The notes under the pieces were generated by a model. The model saw only the letters and a program-made list of their open reading frames with translations. It made no database searches and was not told the origin of the DNA. Below are positions 1-11,145 of a DNA stretch of 64,000 nucleotides, piece by piece. This DNA is from Trichosphaerium sp. ATCC 40318 (lineage: Eukaryota > Discosea > Flabellinia > Trichosidae), in assembly GCA_038496445.1 (NCBI GenBank), contig JALMLS010000149.1:1-64000 (forward strand). Direction: 5' to 3'. Both the position numbers and the translations under genes were made by a program. Within the stretch, counting starts at the first letter, position 1. Every line of letters begins with the position of its first letter.

Positions 1-454
<454 letters not shown>

Positions 455-630
455 TGCTGAAATTGACCTGATTGACCTTCTATAAAACGTGTATAAAATT
501 GTAAAATATAAACTGACAAGACCAATAACGAAGGGCTTTGTTTCCTATTTTTTAAAGTGAAAGGCAAGTGTTTCAACAATCGAGACACGTTTAATAATCA
601 CATAAGTGCTTGAGCTAATTTTGTTTATTT

Positions 631-3477
631 TCATTCCACCATCAGTGCTGATACTTTAGCGTTGGGATTTATGATTGATTTCTTGCGGTTTTGCCTGCTA
701 TGAGGGAATAAGAATTTTGGTTGCCAAACTAAAGCAATGACAATAATCAACACAACAAGAAGCAGTATAACACCTCCTACAGATCCTCCAATTATATATA
801 CAAATTTATTGGAACCTGTGGAGTCTTGGCAGCTCTCAGGTGTAGAAAACGCTACTAAAATTGATGATCCTAAAGAAGAGAAATAAGTTAGTTTTGGCAA
901 ACACTTGTTTTTTTGGAATTGAGTATTTATCAAAGAAAAATAAAAGGTCACGTACCAACCACATCAAGTTCAGGTTTATTACAAGGATCATCGCCTGTGA
1001 CGTTTATATTCTCTACATTTGGAGTGCATGTATCAGGAAATTCGAGAAGAGTAAAATTGGTGTTTTCTGTAAAGTTATCTTTGAAGTTATCAAAACTCAC
1101 AAGGAAAGATCCTTTTTCAAAAAACAAGTGAGTAAGTTGCCATAGTAAGTAGTATTTAGGTTTACCTTGTAACAAAGCACAACTATTTGTAAACACGTAT
1201 ATTGTAGAACCATTAAATGAAAGTATTGCATCATTGTCAACAATGATAGTTCCTAAAACCAAGGATTAATATTCAACAAACGATAAATATTTAATAGCGA
1301 GAAATAAAAGTTCCCATGGATTTCAAGGTACCATTAACTGTTTGGTCCGTTGGTCTAAATCTTTTCTCAATATCAAACGAACCAACTTTAATACATGTGT
1401 CGTTATGTACAACATTGAAGCACTCTCTGTAAAGACCTGCAAGACATTAATAGCCACAAGCTAGAACGCCGAAAAGAACTATACCTAGCGTTGTATTACT
1501 CTCTCTACGTATGTTGCCTTCATAATCTGTTTGTTCAATAACACTTATCCCAAAATATAGTAAAGGTGATGACAGACGAAGTCTTGTACTCATCGGATCA
1601 TCTGTGATTTCAGTTTTAAATTTTGAATCAACATTAAAGTTGCCTCTAAGTTCAAATGCATAGTTGGCTGTGCCTTCCTTGTGAAAGTTATTATGACTCA
1701 TTTCGTTACTACAATTACGAAGATACATCATCTCTTGATTTGGATTCACAGTTCCCCTAACGTATGTTAAGACGAAATACGGTAAGACAAACAAGACAAT
1801 ATTGAATTGAATATTAAGAGTTTGTGGTGTACCCTGATAAGATGTTATTTCGTATTTCAACACATGTAGCGAACCCAGGGAATAGACCATTATGGCCGTA
1901 GATGTTGTGGAATACATTATAATAAAATCCGCCTCCAACAGGCTTCAGATGTTGATTCGTGATATTGGCTATATTTATAAAAAGATTGTTTGATACTGTT
2001 AAATCACTTGTGAATAAACGGATACACTCCATAGCATCAAAACACAGTTGTAAAATACCATTGTGTCCTCCAAGAAAAACGTTTCTAACAATATGTTAAT
2101 ACGAGGCAGAACAGGCAAAAAACAATGATTACAAGTTTAAACATAAAGACTTTTTACCTGGTTATGTGTATATCAGCAGTATCATTCCTTAGCACGAAGT
2201 GATCAATATTGTTAATTAATCTACTATCTTGTACGAACTAAGATAAGTTAAGTGTCAAAAAGGAAAATTAAGGAATTTGGCCTTATTATCTGAATTTGAA
2301 GTGTCAAAATGTGACACATTGCAAAATGTTGATATAGGCGTGTTGATCAATAAACTCAGCGTGGTAAAATAATACAAACAGTCTGCTGTATACAGGCGAA
2401 TGATAGATGTAAATACCAATGTTACGTACTACTGAAGAGGAGTTCTTAAGCCAAATGCCATAGGTACCATTACAAACAGTTATGTTTCTTATTGTTGTCC
2501 TGATGTTTTCTTTGAATAGTTTAATGCCTAATATGACATTTAAGTACTTAATATACTGAGTACTTTGCTGTACCTCCATAGTTGCTTATTCCAAAATTGT
2601 TCCGATCTAGAAATAAATTAGCAACAGTTACTTATTGGGTCGTTAATTACTCACCCCTGCCTGGTACTATATCTAAATCTTCTAAGGTAATATTTACGGA
2701 ACCAGTCGCTATTTGTACACAAATTCCTCCACAATCGAGCAATTTTGCTTTAGAGAATATCACATCTGTACAAACATCACAACCAAATCCCTTCGCTTTA
2801 AAAACAAAATTAGACAAGCCAATATGACAATTAAAACCCTCAAGAAAACAATCACAAAATGGGACATTTTACGTTGCAAACGGCTTTGGTGTGGAGTAAA
2901 AAAACCCGAGGGGTGTACCTATCAGCGCCAACATTGATGCCTTCGAATGTTACATGCTTGATCTGCACAAAAGGTAGTGCTGCCCAGAACCAAATATTTT
3001 TTTCGTTGTACTCTGTTTCGTTAATACTGCAACCATCTTCAAGCTCAATAAAGAACCAGGGCTCTTCGCCTAAACGTCGTACCATTAGTCACAATTCAAA
3101 GAAAAACCTCTTTGAAGCTTACCTGGTTTGTTTTTAATGATGATGTGATTTCCAGGTGAACCTTCTAGGCCTATTACCACTAACGGGTGGGTTGTCAAGT
3201 TGGTGTAATTGCATTTGAAATAAGTGGTGTAGTTGCCACCAGATACAAGTACAGTATCACCTCCTGTTAATCCGCTTAGTGAATTGAACTTTCCTGCTGC
3301 TCTTGTCATGTATTAGCAAGTATTGAGGAAATGAATTCATATTGATCAATACGCTACGTACAGTTCTTCTGTGGTACCATTGCCTGTACCGTTTGGTCTC
3401 ATGTAGTAGACATTGCATTCACAGCCTACAATAGTCGCTACAATGATGATATACACTAGAGAGGATATACGAAGCAT
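631..3477 (-). CDS. Type I membrane parallel beta-helix glycoprotein, tandem copy 1
   Basis: Start ATG at 3477 opens a signal peptide (MLRISSLVYIIIVATIVGC), then YYMRPNGTGNGT, the usual opening of pectate-lyase/chondroitinase-like right-handed beta-helix proteins, and GGDTVLVSGGNYT. Later exons carry helix rungs such as VTFEGINVG and NNLFINIANIT, and many N-X-S/T sites. The C-terminus is one transmembrane segment (VYIIGGSVGGVILLLVVLII) with a short basic tail. Exon 1 is 3362-3477 (GTACGT donor), exon 2 3123-3301, exon 3 2919-3069. I see no catalytic motif of a lyase, so it may be an adhesion or carbohydrate-binding surface protein. The reading frame does not close cleanly at two junctions (near 2918/2770 and 2573). 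This could mean a mis-placed splice site or early decay of this copy. Confidence 0.72.
1495..1990 (-). repeat. Homogenised block, copy 1 (two adjacent exons)
   Basis: This block is near-identical to 5217-5690 and 8432-8890. Over about 195 bases of the exon beginning GTVNP, copies 1 and 2 differ at only about 7 positions by direct reading. Flanking exons are far more diverged. Confidence 0.8.
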
Positions 3478-4454
3478 TTTTGAGCGTAGACACGCTTCTT
3501 CGTTTGTGACTTGTCCGATTTTCTTATTTGTTTTCAAAATTATTACGAACTTCTGATTCAGCGATATATGTGCTTGTACGTTCGTGGTAACAAGTTTTGG
3601 TGATATAATACTATTCCGAACGTTCAATGCATACAATACTATTTTGCACGGTTATGATAAGGGTTTGTGAATTGGTCAAACAAGGTACCACACGATCATT
3701 TTCATTTTCAGCAAATTTCCGTACGCTAGCATATCGTATACGCTAAATGACTTTGTAGTACTAAAAATGGGCGCATTTGGAGGGGATAGCAATGGATACA
3801 TTGACTTATGAGGTTGGGGGTTGTTGCATAATGTACTTTTGTTTAATACTGGTTTTTTGTTTGTGATAAGAACTTTTGTAAAGAATACCTTACGCACACA
3901 GACAACTATAAAGCAAACTCTAACTAAAAAGAAAAGTAAGGACAAGAGCACAAAATTTTTACGACATTTTAATCAGAAAAGTACAAACGTCATGTGCTAC
4001 GGCGAAGGTAGTAAACCCATACTAGCAAAAATGAAAATCCTAGTTTTTATTCATGGATGAAAAACAAGGCGGTACAAATTCTTACACACTCTAAATAAAC
4101 CTTAACAGGACAATAGCGTGCAATCGTTACAAAATTGTACCATTACTACAAGCTCCTGCAACGTCCCTGTTAATATTCATGAATATTAGTGGGCCAAGTC
4201 ACAATATCATGTAAACAATGAACATACTTCACTACCTCGCACCTTATCCTCATGACACTGACTTTCCTTAAGGCGTACCTGTTGGAGAACATACAAGGTA
4301 CTAAACAGGTGTTGTTGAGCTTAAAGTTAAAATGTAGCGTTATTCTTGATTTGCGATAGAGATTTATTTGGTTTGTTATCACCGGTGAGCAGTGTCTGCC
4401 GTCACTTACATTAGTTTATTAATGTACATACTTTATTATCCAGTATCCTTACGT
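3478..4454. other. Intergenic, upstream of beta-helix copy 1
   Basis: About 980 bases lie between the start of copy 1 and the stop of copy 2. Short open frames exist on both strands, but none has plausible splice partners or recognisable protein sequence. An 18-bp perfect palindrome lies at 4171-4188. Confidence 0.5.
4171..4188. repeat. 18-bp perfect palindrome
   Basis: TAATATTCATGAATATTA equals its own reverse complement. It lies in non-coding sequence about 700 bp upstream of the copy 1 start and could be a dimeric regulator site or chance. Confidence 0.5.
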
Positions 4455-7260
4455 TTAACGTGCTACAGCGACATTGGCATTTGGAGCTATAACTCTATTC
4501 TCACTTTTCGCTTTTGAACACATCTTCCAAACTACAACAACAAAAACAATCACCACAAGAACTAACAGTGCTCCAACTATTCCTGCTATTACGAATATCT
4601 CTATATCTTTCGCAGCCTCGTCTTGACATGTTTTTGGTACCAAAACTAGTACAACCGAAGAACCTAGCACACAAGTTAGTTAAGTTGTACAAAAAAAACT
4701 GAAATAAATGACTTACCAAATACAGCAAGACTTGTTTCACTACAAGGATCATCGCCTGCCACTGTGATATTCTCAATACTTATATTGCACGTATCTGGAA
4801 ATTCAAGAAGAGTATAGTTTGAGTTTACTGTTACGTTATCCAAGCTAACTTGAATTGTTCCTTGTTTCAAGCAAAAGTTAACAGATTGAAAGCATTGATC
4901 AATTGATACCTTGTAAAGAAACACAGCTGTTGGTAAACACGTGTATTGCAGAACCATTAAATGAAAGTGTTGCATCATTGTTAACAATGATAGTCCCTAA
5001 ACAAAGGTATATTCCACTGGACTCGCCTTTCCCAAGTACCACTAATAACTGCTCCGTCTATTGGTTGAACTCTTCTCTCAAGGTCGAATGAACCTACTTT
5101 GATACATGCGTCATTCTGCCCAACATTAAAACACTCTCTAAAAAGACCTATGATATAAAATCAGCGTGGCTCTAAGTCAATGTAAAAAGAAGTAAATACC
5201 TAATGTTGTGCTATTTTCTCTACGTGCGTCGCCTTTGTAATCTGTTTGTTCAACAACCCTTACACCAGAATACAGTAAAGGTGATGACAGACGAAGTCGT
5301 GTACTCATCGGATCATCTGTGATTTCAGTTTTAAATTTTGAATCAACATTAAAGTTGCCTCCAAGTTCAAATGCATAGTCGGCTGTGCCTTCCGTGTGAA
5401 AGTTATTATGACTCATTTCGTCACTACAATTACGAAGATACATCAACTCTTGACTTGGATTCACAGTTCCTCTATTGTTTAAAATGTAAGTGATGCTATT
5501 GAACAACAAGAAATGTTACCCTGATAAGATATTGTTTCTTATTTCAACACATGTAGAAAACCCAGGGAATAGACCATTGTGGCCGTAGATGTTGTGGAAT
5601 ACATTGTAATAAAATCCACCTCCAACAGGCTTCAGATGTTGATTCGTGATATTGGCTATGTTTATAAAAAGATTGTTTGAGAGTTGCATATTCTCTGTGA
5701 TAAAAAGAGAACACTCCAGTTCCCAAGCATCACAATATTCTAGTATGGCATAGTTCCCATCAGAAAATACGTTTCTACAATCATTTAGAAATACAACAAT
5801 GAGCCTTAAAACGGTTTAATATACCTGCTTATTTGCGTGTTGGTAGTACCATTCCGAAAGATGATGTGATCAGTGTTGTTAATGAATGTACTATCCTGTA
5901 TAACCTAATAGCAAAACAGTTACGCCTAATAGATAAGGGCCTTAAAATGGAACACAAGAAAGGTCCAGTGAAAGATTGACAACTTCACTTCAACCATTGG
6001 CTAAAAACTATAGTTTAAATACACAATACTACTTACGGTTGAATAAGAGTCGGTAAGCCAAATGCCGTAATCGCTGTTATAAATAGTTACATTTCTTATT
6101 ATGGTTCCGATGCAATTCTTGAAAGCCTTGATGCCTAGCAACCTTTTAATCCTTATTTTTTGATACACTACATAAAATATACATGTGTAACTAAGCTAAT
6201 GTACCTCCAAAGTCTCCTTCAAAAATCCCTAGAGCTAAAAAAAGTAAGTTTTCACGTGCTACTTAAAAAAATTTTGGTTTCAGGTACTCACGTCTTCCCG
6301 TTGTTATATTTAGCTCCTGTAGCGTTATATTAACGGAGTTGAATATTTGAATACACTGTCCACCACAATCAACCATTTTTGCTTTGGAAAATACCACATC
6401 AGTACATCTATCACATCCGAAACCTCGAGCTTAAAATTACAAGTAAGACCACAAATGTAATTAAACCTAATTGATAAGGTCTCATGATAACGTACATATA
6501 CCGCCACCAACGTTTATACCTTCGAATGTCACATGTGAAATGTCACCAAAAGGTAATGCTGCCCAGTACCAAATATTCCTATCGCTGTAGTCTTGTAAAC
6601 CATTTATAACACAACCAGGTTCAAACTCCATAAAAAACCAAGGTTCTTCACCTAAAAACGATATCGTCAATCAGCGCTTGCACAAAACAATTGATAAACA
6701 CCATTAAGAACTAAAATGATAGCGGATAAACGAAAAAACAAGCCTCCAAATCCATTATTGGCGAATTCGTCCTTTTTTAGGCAAAGTACAAATTGGAGCC
6801 ATAACGCATAGATAGGTATAGGCGAACAGAAACGCTCGGTAAAGTAAATTTGGTTGCACTTACCTGGTTTGTTTTTAATGATGATGTGGTCATCTGGGTA
6901 CCCGTTTAAATCGCCTGTAGCCAAAAAATTACCCGTGGTTGCATCATACTCGCATTTATAAAAAGTGGTGTAATTGCCACCAGATACAAGTATAGTATCA
7001 CCTCCTTTTAATTCGTTTATTGAATTGAACTTTCCATTGATTGCTTTAAATCGCCCTGCAGCTCTTTGAATGATTAGAGAGTTTTGAGGAGTTTAACATA
7101 ACACAAGCTTTCACAAGCGTAAAAATACGTACAATTCTTCCGTTGTACCATTGCCAGTACCATTAGGTCTCATGTAGTAGACCTTGCATTCACAACGTAT
7201 AATAGTCGCTACAATGATAATATACACAAGGGAGGATACTTGCGTTACGTTCAAAGTCAT
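4455..7260 (-). CDS. Type I membrane parallel beta-helix glycoprotein, tandem copy 2
   Basis: This is a paralog of the neighbours with the same exon order. Start at 7260 encodes MTLNVTQVSSLVYIIIVATI, then CECKVYYMRPNGTGNGT. Exon 2 repeats GGDTILVSGGNYTT, and exon 3 has GEEPWFFMEFEPGC and VTFEGINVGG. The middle exon (5217-5475) is GTVNPSQELMYLRNC onward. The C-terminal exon has a single membrane span (IFVIAGIVGALLVLVVIVFV) and a short tail ending NANVAVAR. The cytoplasmic tail and membrane span are quite different from copies 1 and 3, while the central exons are almost the same. All junctions I followed in this copy are in phase, so it is the best template for the family. Function is unknown. 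The beta-helix fold suggests carbohydrate or surface contact. Confidence 0.8.
5217..5690 (-). repeat. Homogenised block, copy 2
   Basis: The two exons and the intron between them match copy 3 (8432-8890) almost base for base. The intron (about 5475-5520) differs from that of copy 3 at only a few positions. Since intron sequence is not under protein selection, recent gene conversion is the simplest reading. Confidence 0.8.
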
Positions 7261-7640
7261 TCGAGGGTAAGATAATCGCAAATTGGTGGTTTGTGAGCAA
7301 ACTAAGAGTAAAGAAGTTCGTTACCCGAAAATAGTGAAATTTCTGTCCTAATGTAGTGCAAGGCTAAGTATTATCTGATTACTACCTCGTAATGTGTACT
7401 TAAACAAATAATAATATAGTATTTGGGTACAGGAAGTTATACCGTGTACTTCCATACGAATAAACCAAAAATCGTATTGCAAAGGAAAAAAACAGTAAAC
7501 ATGTTACACGAGAACAAAAACAAACTTTTGTAACTTGACATTTCGGTTGTTTTACTAATTGCTATTTATTCTTTGGAGTGGTGAACACAATACAGCCATA
7601 CAACGTAGTAGTTTATTCTATAGCTTTAGATACTTTTGTA
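7261..7640. other. Intergenic between beta-helix copies 2 and 3
   Basis: This 380-base AT-rich spacer holds the promoter of copy 2 and the 3' end of copy 3. No coding potential was seen. Confidence 0.5.
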
Positions 7641-10373
7641 TTAGGCACTATAACTCTTATGTCTATTTCCCCGACTATGCGGAAATAAATATTTTGGCTG
7701 CAAAATCAAGGCAATGATGATAATCATTACAACAAGAAGTAGTATAACACCCCCTACTGACCCTCCAATTATGTACATGGTAGAGTCTTCGCTTTTTTCC
7801 TCAAGACTTGATGAATCTTGACAGCCGTTTGGCGTTGTAAAAACAAGAATAATCTTTGAACCTAAAAAACTGTAATCAAGAAAAAAATGCGAAAAAAAAA
7901 ACCATTGCTGTTTTTTGTACCTATGACATTAAGAGTTGGGTCATTGCAAGGATCATCACCTGTGACTGTAATATTATCTACACTTGGATTGCATATCTCA
8001 GGCAATTCAAAAAGAGTGTAGTTTGAGTTTTCTGTAATGTTCTCTGAACTCACTTGTATCGTTCCTTTAAAGTACAGTTAAAAATGGGAAGTCATATAAG
8101 GGTGTTTACCTTGTAATGAAACGCAACTGTTTGTAAACACATACACAACGGAACCATTTAATGAAAGCGTTACATCGTTATTGACGATGATAGTCCCTAA
8201 ACAAAGGTTTATTACACTGGGCTCTTTACTTGCTCGCCTTTCCCAAGTACCATTAATAACAGCTCCATCAATTGGTCTAAATCGATTCTCAAAGTCAATT
8301 GAACAAATTTTAACACATGCGCCATTCTGTGTAATAGTAAAACACTCTCTGTAAAGACCTGTAAACAATTAGACAATGAAATATTCCTTGATATACGTTG
8401 AAAAGAACCATACCTAGCGTTGTATTACTCTCTCTACGTGTATTACCTTCATAATCTGTTTGTTCAATAACACTTACACCAGAATACAGTAAAGGTGATG
8501 ATGATGTATCAAGTCGTGTACTCATCGGATCATCTGTGATTTCAGTTTTAAATTTTGAATCAACATTAAAGTTGCCTCCAAGTTCAAATGCGTAGTCGGC
8601 TGTGCCTTCCTTGTGAAAGTTATTATGACTCATTTGGTTACTACAATTACGAAGATACACCAACTCTTGACTTGGATTCACAGTTCCTCTATTGTTTAAA
8701 ATGTAAGTGATGTTATTGAACAACAAGAAGTGTTACCCTGACAAGATATTGTTTCGTATTTCAACACATGTAGTGAACCCAGGGAATTGACTAGCTTGAT
8801 GGATGTTGTGGAATACATTGTAATAAAATCCACCTCCAACAGGCTGTAGCTTTTGATTTGTGACATTGGCTATGTCTATAAAAAGGTTGTTGGAGACTTT
8901 AATGGTCGCTGCAATATTAGGCTTATTCACATCCTCACAAGCACCATCTTCATCAGATTGATGAATTGCATAGTTACCACGAGACAAGATATTCCTACAG
9001 TCAGACGTTATAACAATTAAACTAAAACTAGAAGATGTAGAACACATTATCTTTTGTAGTCTAACAAACGTCAAGCCAGCATGTACCTCCGTATTATTGT
9101 ATCAGTGTTGTTACATCGCAAACTGATATGATTGGAGTTGTTAATGAGCCTGTTGTCCTCTATAATCTATAATATAATCGTTAATATCCAGAAAGTGGAG
9201 TATTCTTCAAATTGATAACTTCGCGGTACGTAATCCGTAAAAAAGTTGCAATTCTGTGAAAGAAAAGTGTCAAATGACGTGTCATGTGTCACATTTTCAA
9301 TACTTTTTAAAGAGTCATATCATTAATTTCTTGCTCTTAAAGTTGTCAACGTACAGTTGAATTGATTGAAGTAAGCCAAATGCCGTGTGTAGTGTATGAA
9401 ATGTTTAAATGTCGTAGTATTATACCACGAGAATTTTTATAAACCTTGACACCTAACAACTGTATTAATGTATACTGATTCTATAGGACTATCGTACCTC
9501 CATAGTTTTCTCCTGTTACTGCAGAGACATCTTTTAAAAAACAAGGTGTTAAACCACATGCAGTTGCAAATTACTTTGTCTTATGTATTCCAATGTACCT
9601 TCTCTTGGTGATATATCCAAGTTCTCTATTGTAACATCAATACTTGCTGCTAAATGGACACATTGCACATCACAATCACGCATTTTTGCATTAGAGAATA
9701 TCACATCAGTACAAGAATCACAGCTGAATCCCCGAGCTTAAAGGAGTTAACTTGACGAAAATGCAATGCGAAACTTATCAGCGTACATATACTAGAACCA
9801 ACGTTGATACCATCAAATGTAACATGCTTAATGTTCGTAAACTGTAGTGTACCCCAAAACCAAATACCTAAGCGACCGTAATCTCGGTCTTTAGTTAGTG
9901 TGCAACCTTGCGCAAAATCAAGAAAAAACCACGGTTGTTCGCCTAAAAATCAAATGTCACAACAGTTGGGTTTCCATGAAAAATTGTGCTCCAGACATTT
10001 TTGTGGTCACCTTCTTTGTTTTTAATTGTGATGTGGTTCCCAGGTGAGCCCTCCATTTTACCTACAATGGGCGGGTCTATAGATCCTCCTGAGCATTTGT
10101 ACTGTAATGTGTAATTACCGCCGGAAACGATAATTGTATCACCTCCTTTTAATAACGTTGCTTCAATTTCTGTGAAGGCGTTTGCAGCGCTAGTTCAATT
10201 GATTAGGATACGCTTAGATTCCCAAATAGTGAAGATATCTTGTTCGTAAATACTCACGATTGTTCTGTGGTACCGTCACCAGTTCCATTAGGTCTCATAT
10301 AGTAGACCTTGCATTCACAGCCTACAATAGTCGCTAAAATAATCACATACGCTAAAGAGGGCGTCTGAAACAT
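7641..10373 (-). CDS. Type I membrane parallel beta-helix glycoprotein, tandem copy 3
   Basis: Start at 10373 gives MFQTPSLAYVIILATIVGC, then CECKVYYMRPNGTGDGT, matching the other two copies. Internal exons include TRGFSCDSCTDVIFSNAK, VSNNLFIDIANVT and FYYNVFHNI. The last exon has the membrane span YIIGGSVGGVILLLVVMIII and a short tail ending at TAA 7641-7643. The tail PKYLFPHSRGNRHK closely resembles copy 1, so copies 1 and 3 share a C-terminus that copy 2 lacks. As in copy 1, the phase does not close at the short-exon junction near 9497. Localisation is predicted at the cell surface and ligand is unknown. Confidence 0.75.
8432..8890 (-). repeat. Homogenised block, copy 3
   Basis: Matches 5217-5690 including the intron, and 1495-1990 in the exons. 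A small in-frame change (DTSS for RLSS) marks this copy. Confidence 0.8.
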
Positions 10374-10556
10374 TCGTAACACTACTTCTTGACGTATTTC
10401 CGACTATGATTTCTTTTGACTAATGAGGAAAGCCCAAAGTAGTTTCCCAAACTGAGGCTTGTGTGGTACTATATATGTAAAGAGAAGGGCGCTTGAATAA
10501 CATAAAACATAGTCAAATAAAACAAACAAACTAACAAAGCCCAAAGTAGTTGCAAT

Positions 10557-11081
10557 ATGAGAATATTGGCGAAACTAAGGTTTTCAGCTTTATATCTTAA
10601 TCAGTCATTCTTCCTAAAGTGGCAGTAAACAAAATCAGAGCCGTATCCCAGAGTCCATGTACTAGCAATATAGAACGTCCTACATTCTTTATTGGTTTGG
10701 AGTGTGTAAGCTTGGTGGGACTGCACTAATGTATTTTGGTTTTTTTTGTACTAGCGGATTCAGACAACTTTAATGCAATATTGTACAGTTCACACAAACT
10801 ACCTAGGGAATTTTCGTGAGCTTGTCCAGAAAAGCTTGTCTGATGTGATCTTTTCGCTACTGCCCTAGAGATTTTTGCGATATTATTCGACGAGTTACCA
10901 GGAAGCGATACTTGCTGTTAAAGGGGAATTTCCTTTTTTGAAACCTCTAAAAAATATTGTAACACCATTTCCTACGCTTGTTTATTGCAGCAAGGCAACT
11001 AACAGCGCTGTTAGACCAAAAAACAGTACTCAAAAAGGAGAGTTTTTATCTACACAATTGCACGAAGTTATGCCAGGTTAA
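10557..11081 (+). CDS. Possible small protein, unrecognised
   Basis: ATG 10557 opens MRILAKLRFSALYLNQSFFL. A continuous frame can be built with introns at 10619-10638 (20 nt), 10706-10754 (49 nt, GTAAGC, with CTAAT before the acceptor) and 10845-10868 (24 nt), ending at TAA 11079-11081. Exons include NIERPTFFIGLEC, YLGNFRELVQKSLSD and STSYQEAILAVKGEFP. It would converge on the ATRIP-like gene with a 64-bp gap, which fits the compactness here. Two of the three introns would be extremely short with non-GTAC donors, so the model is weak. No family was recognised. Confidence 0.27.
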
Positions 11082-11145
11082 TACAAAAATAACATCTGGT
11101 TTACAAGTTGATAATTTCTTTGATGTTTTATTGTTGTACAAATTG

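Noticed and set aside
3821-4382. Open frames in the spacer upstream of beta-helix copy 1
   Set aside because: No family resemblance, no splice partners and low-complexity AT-rich composition.
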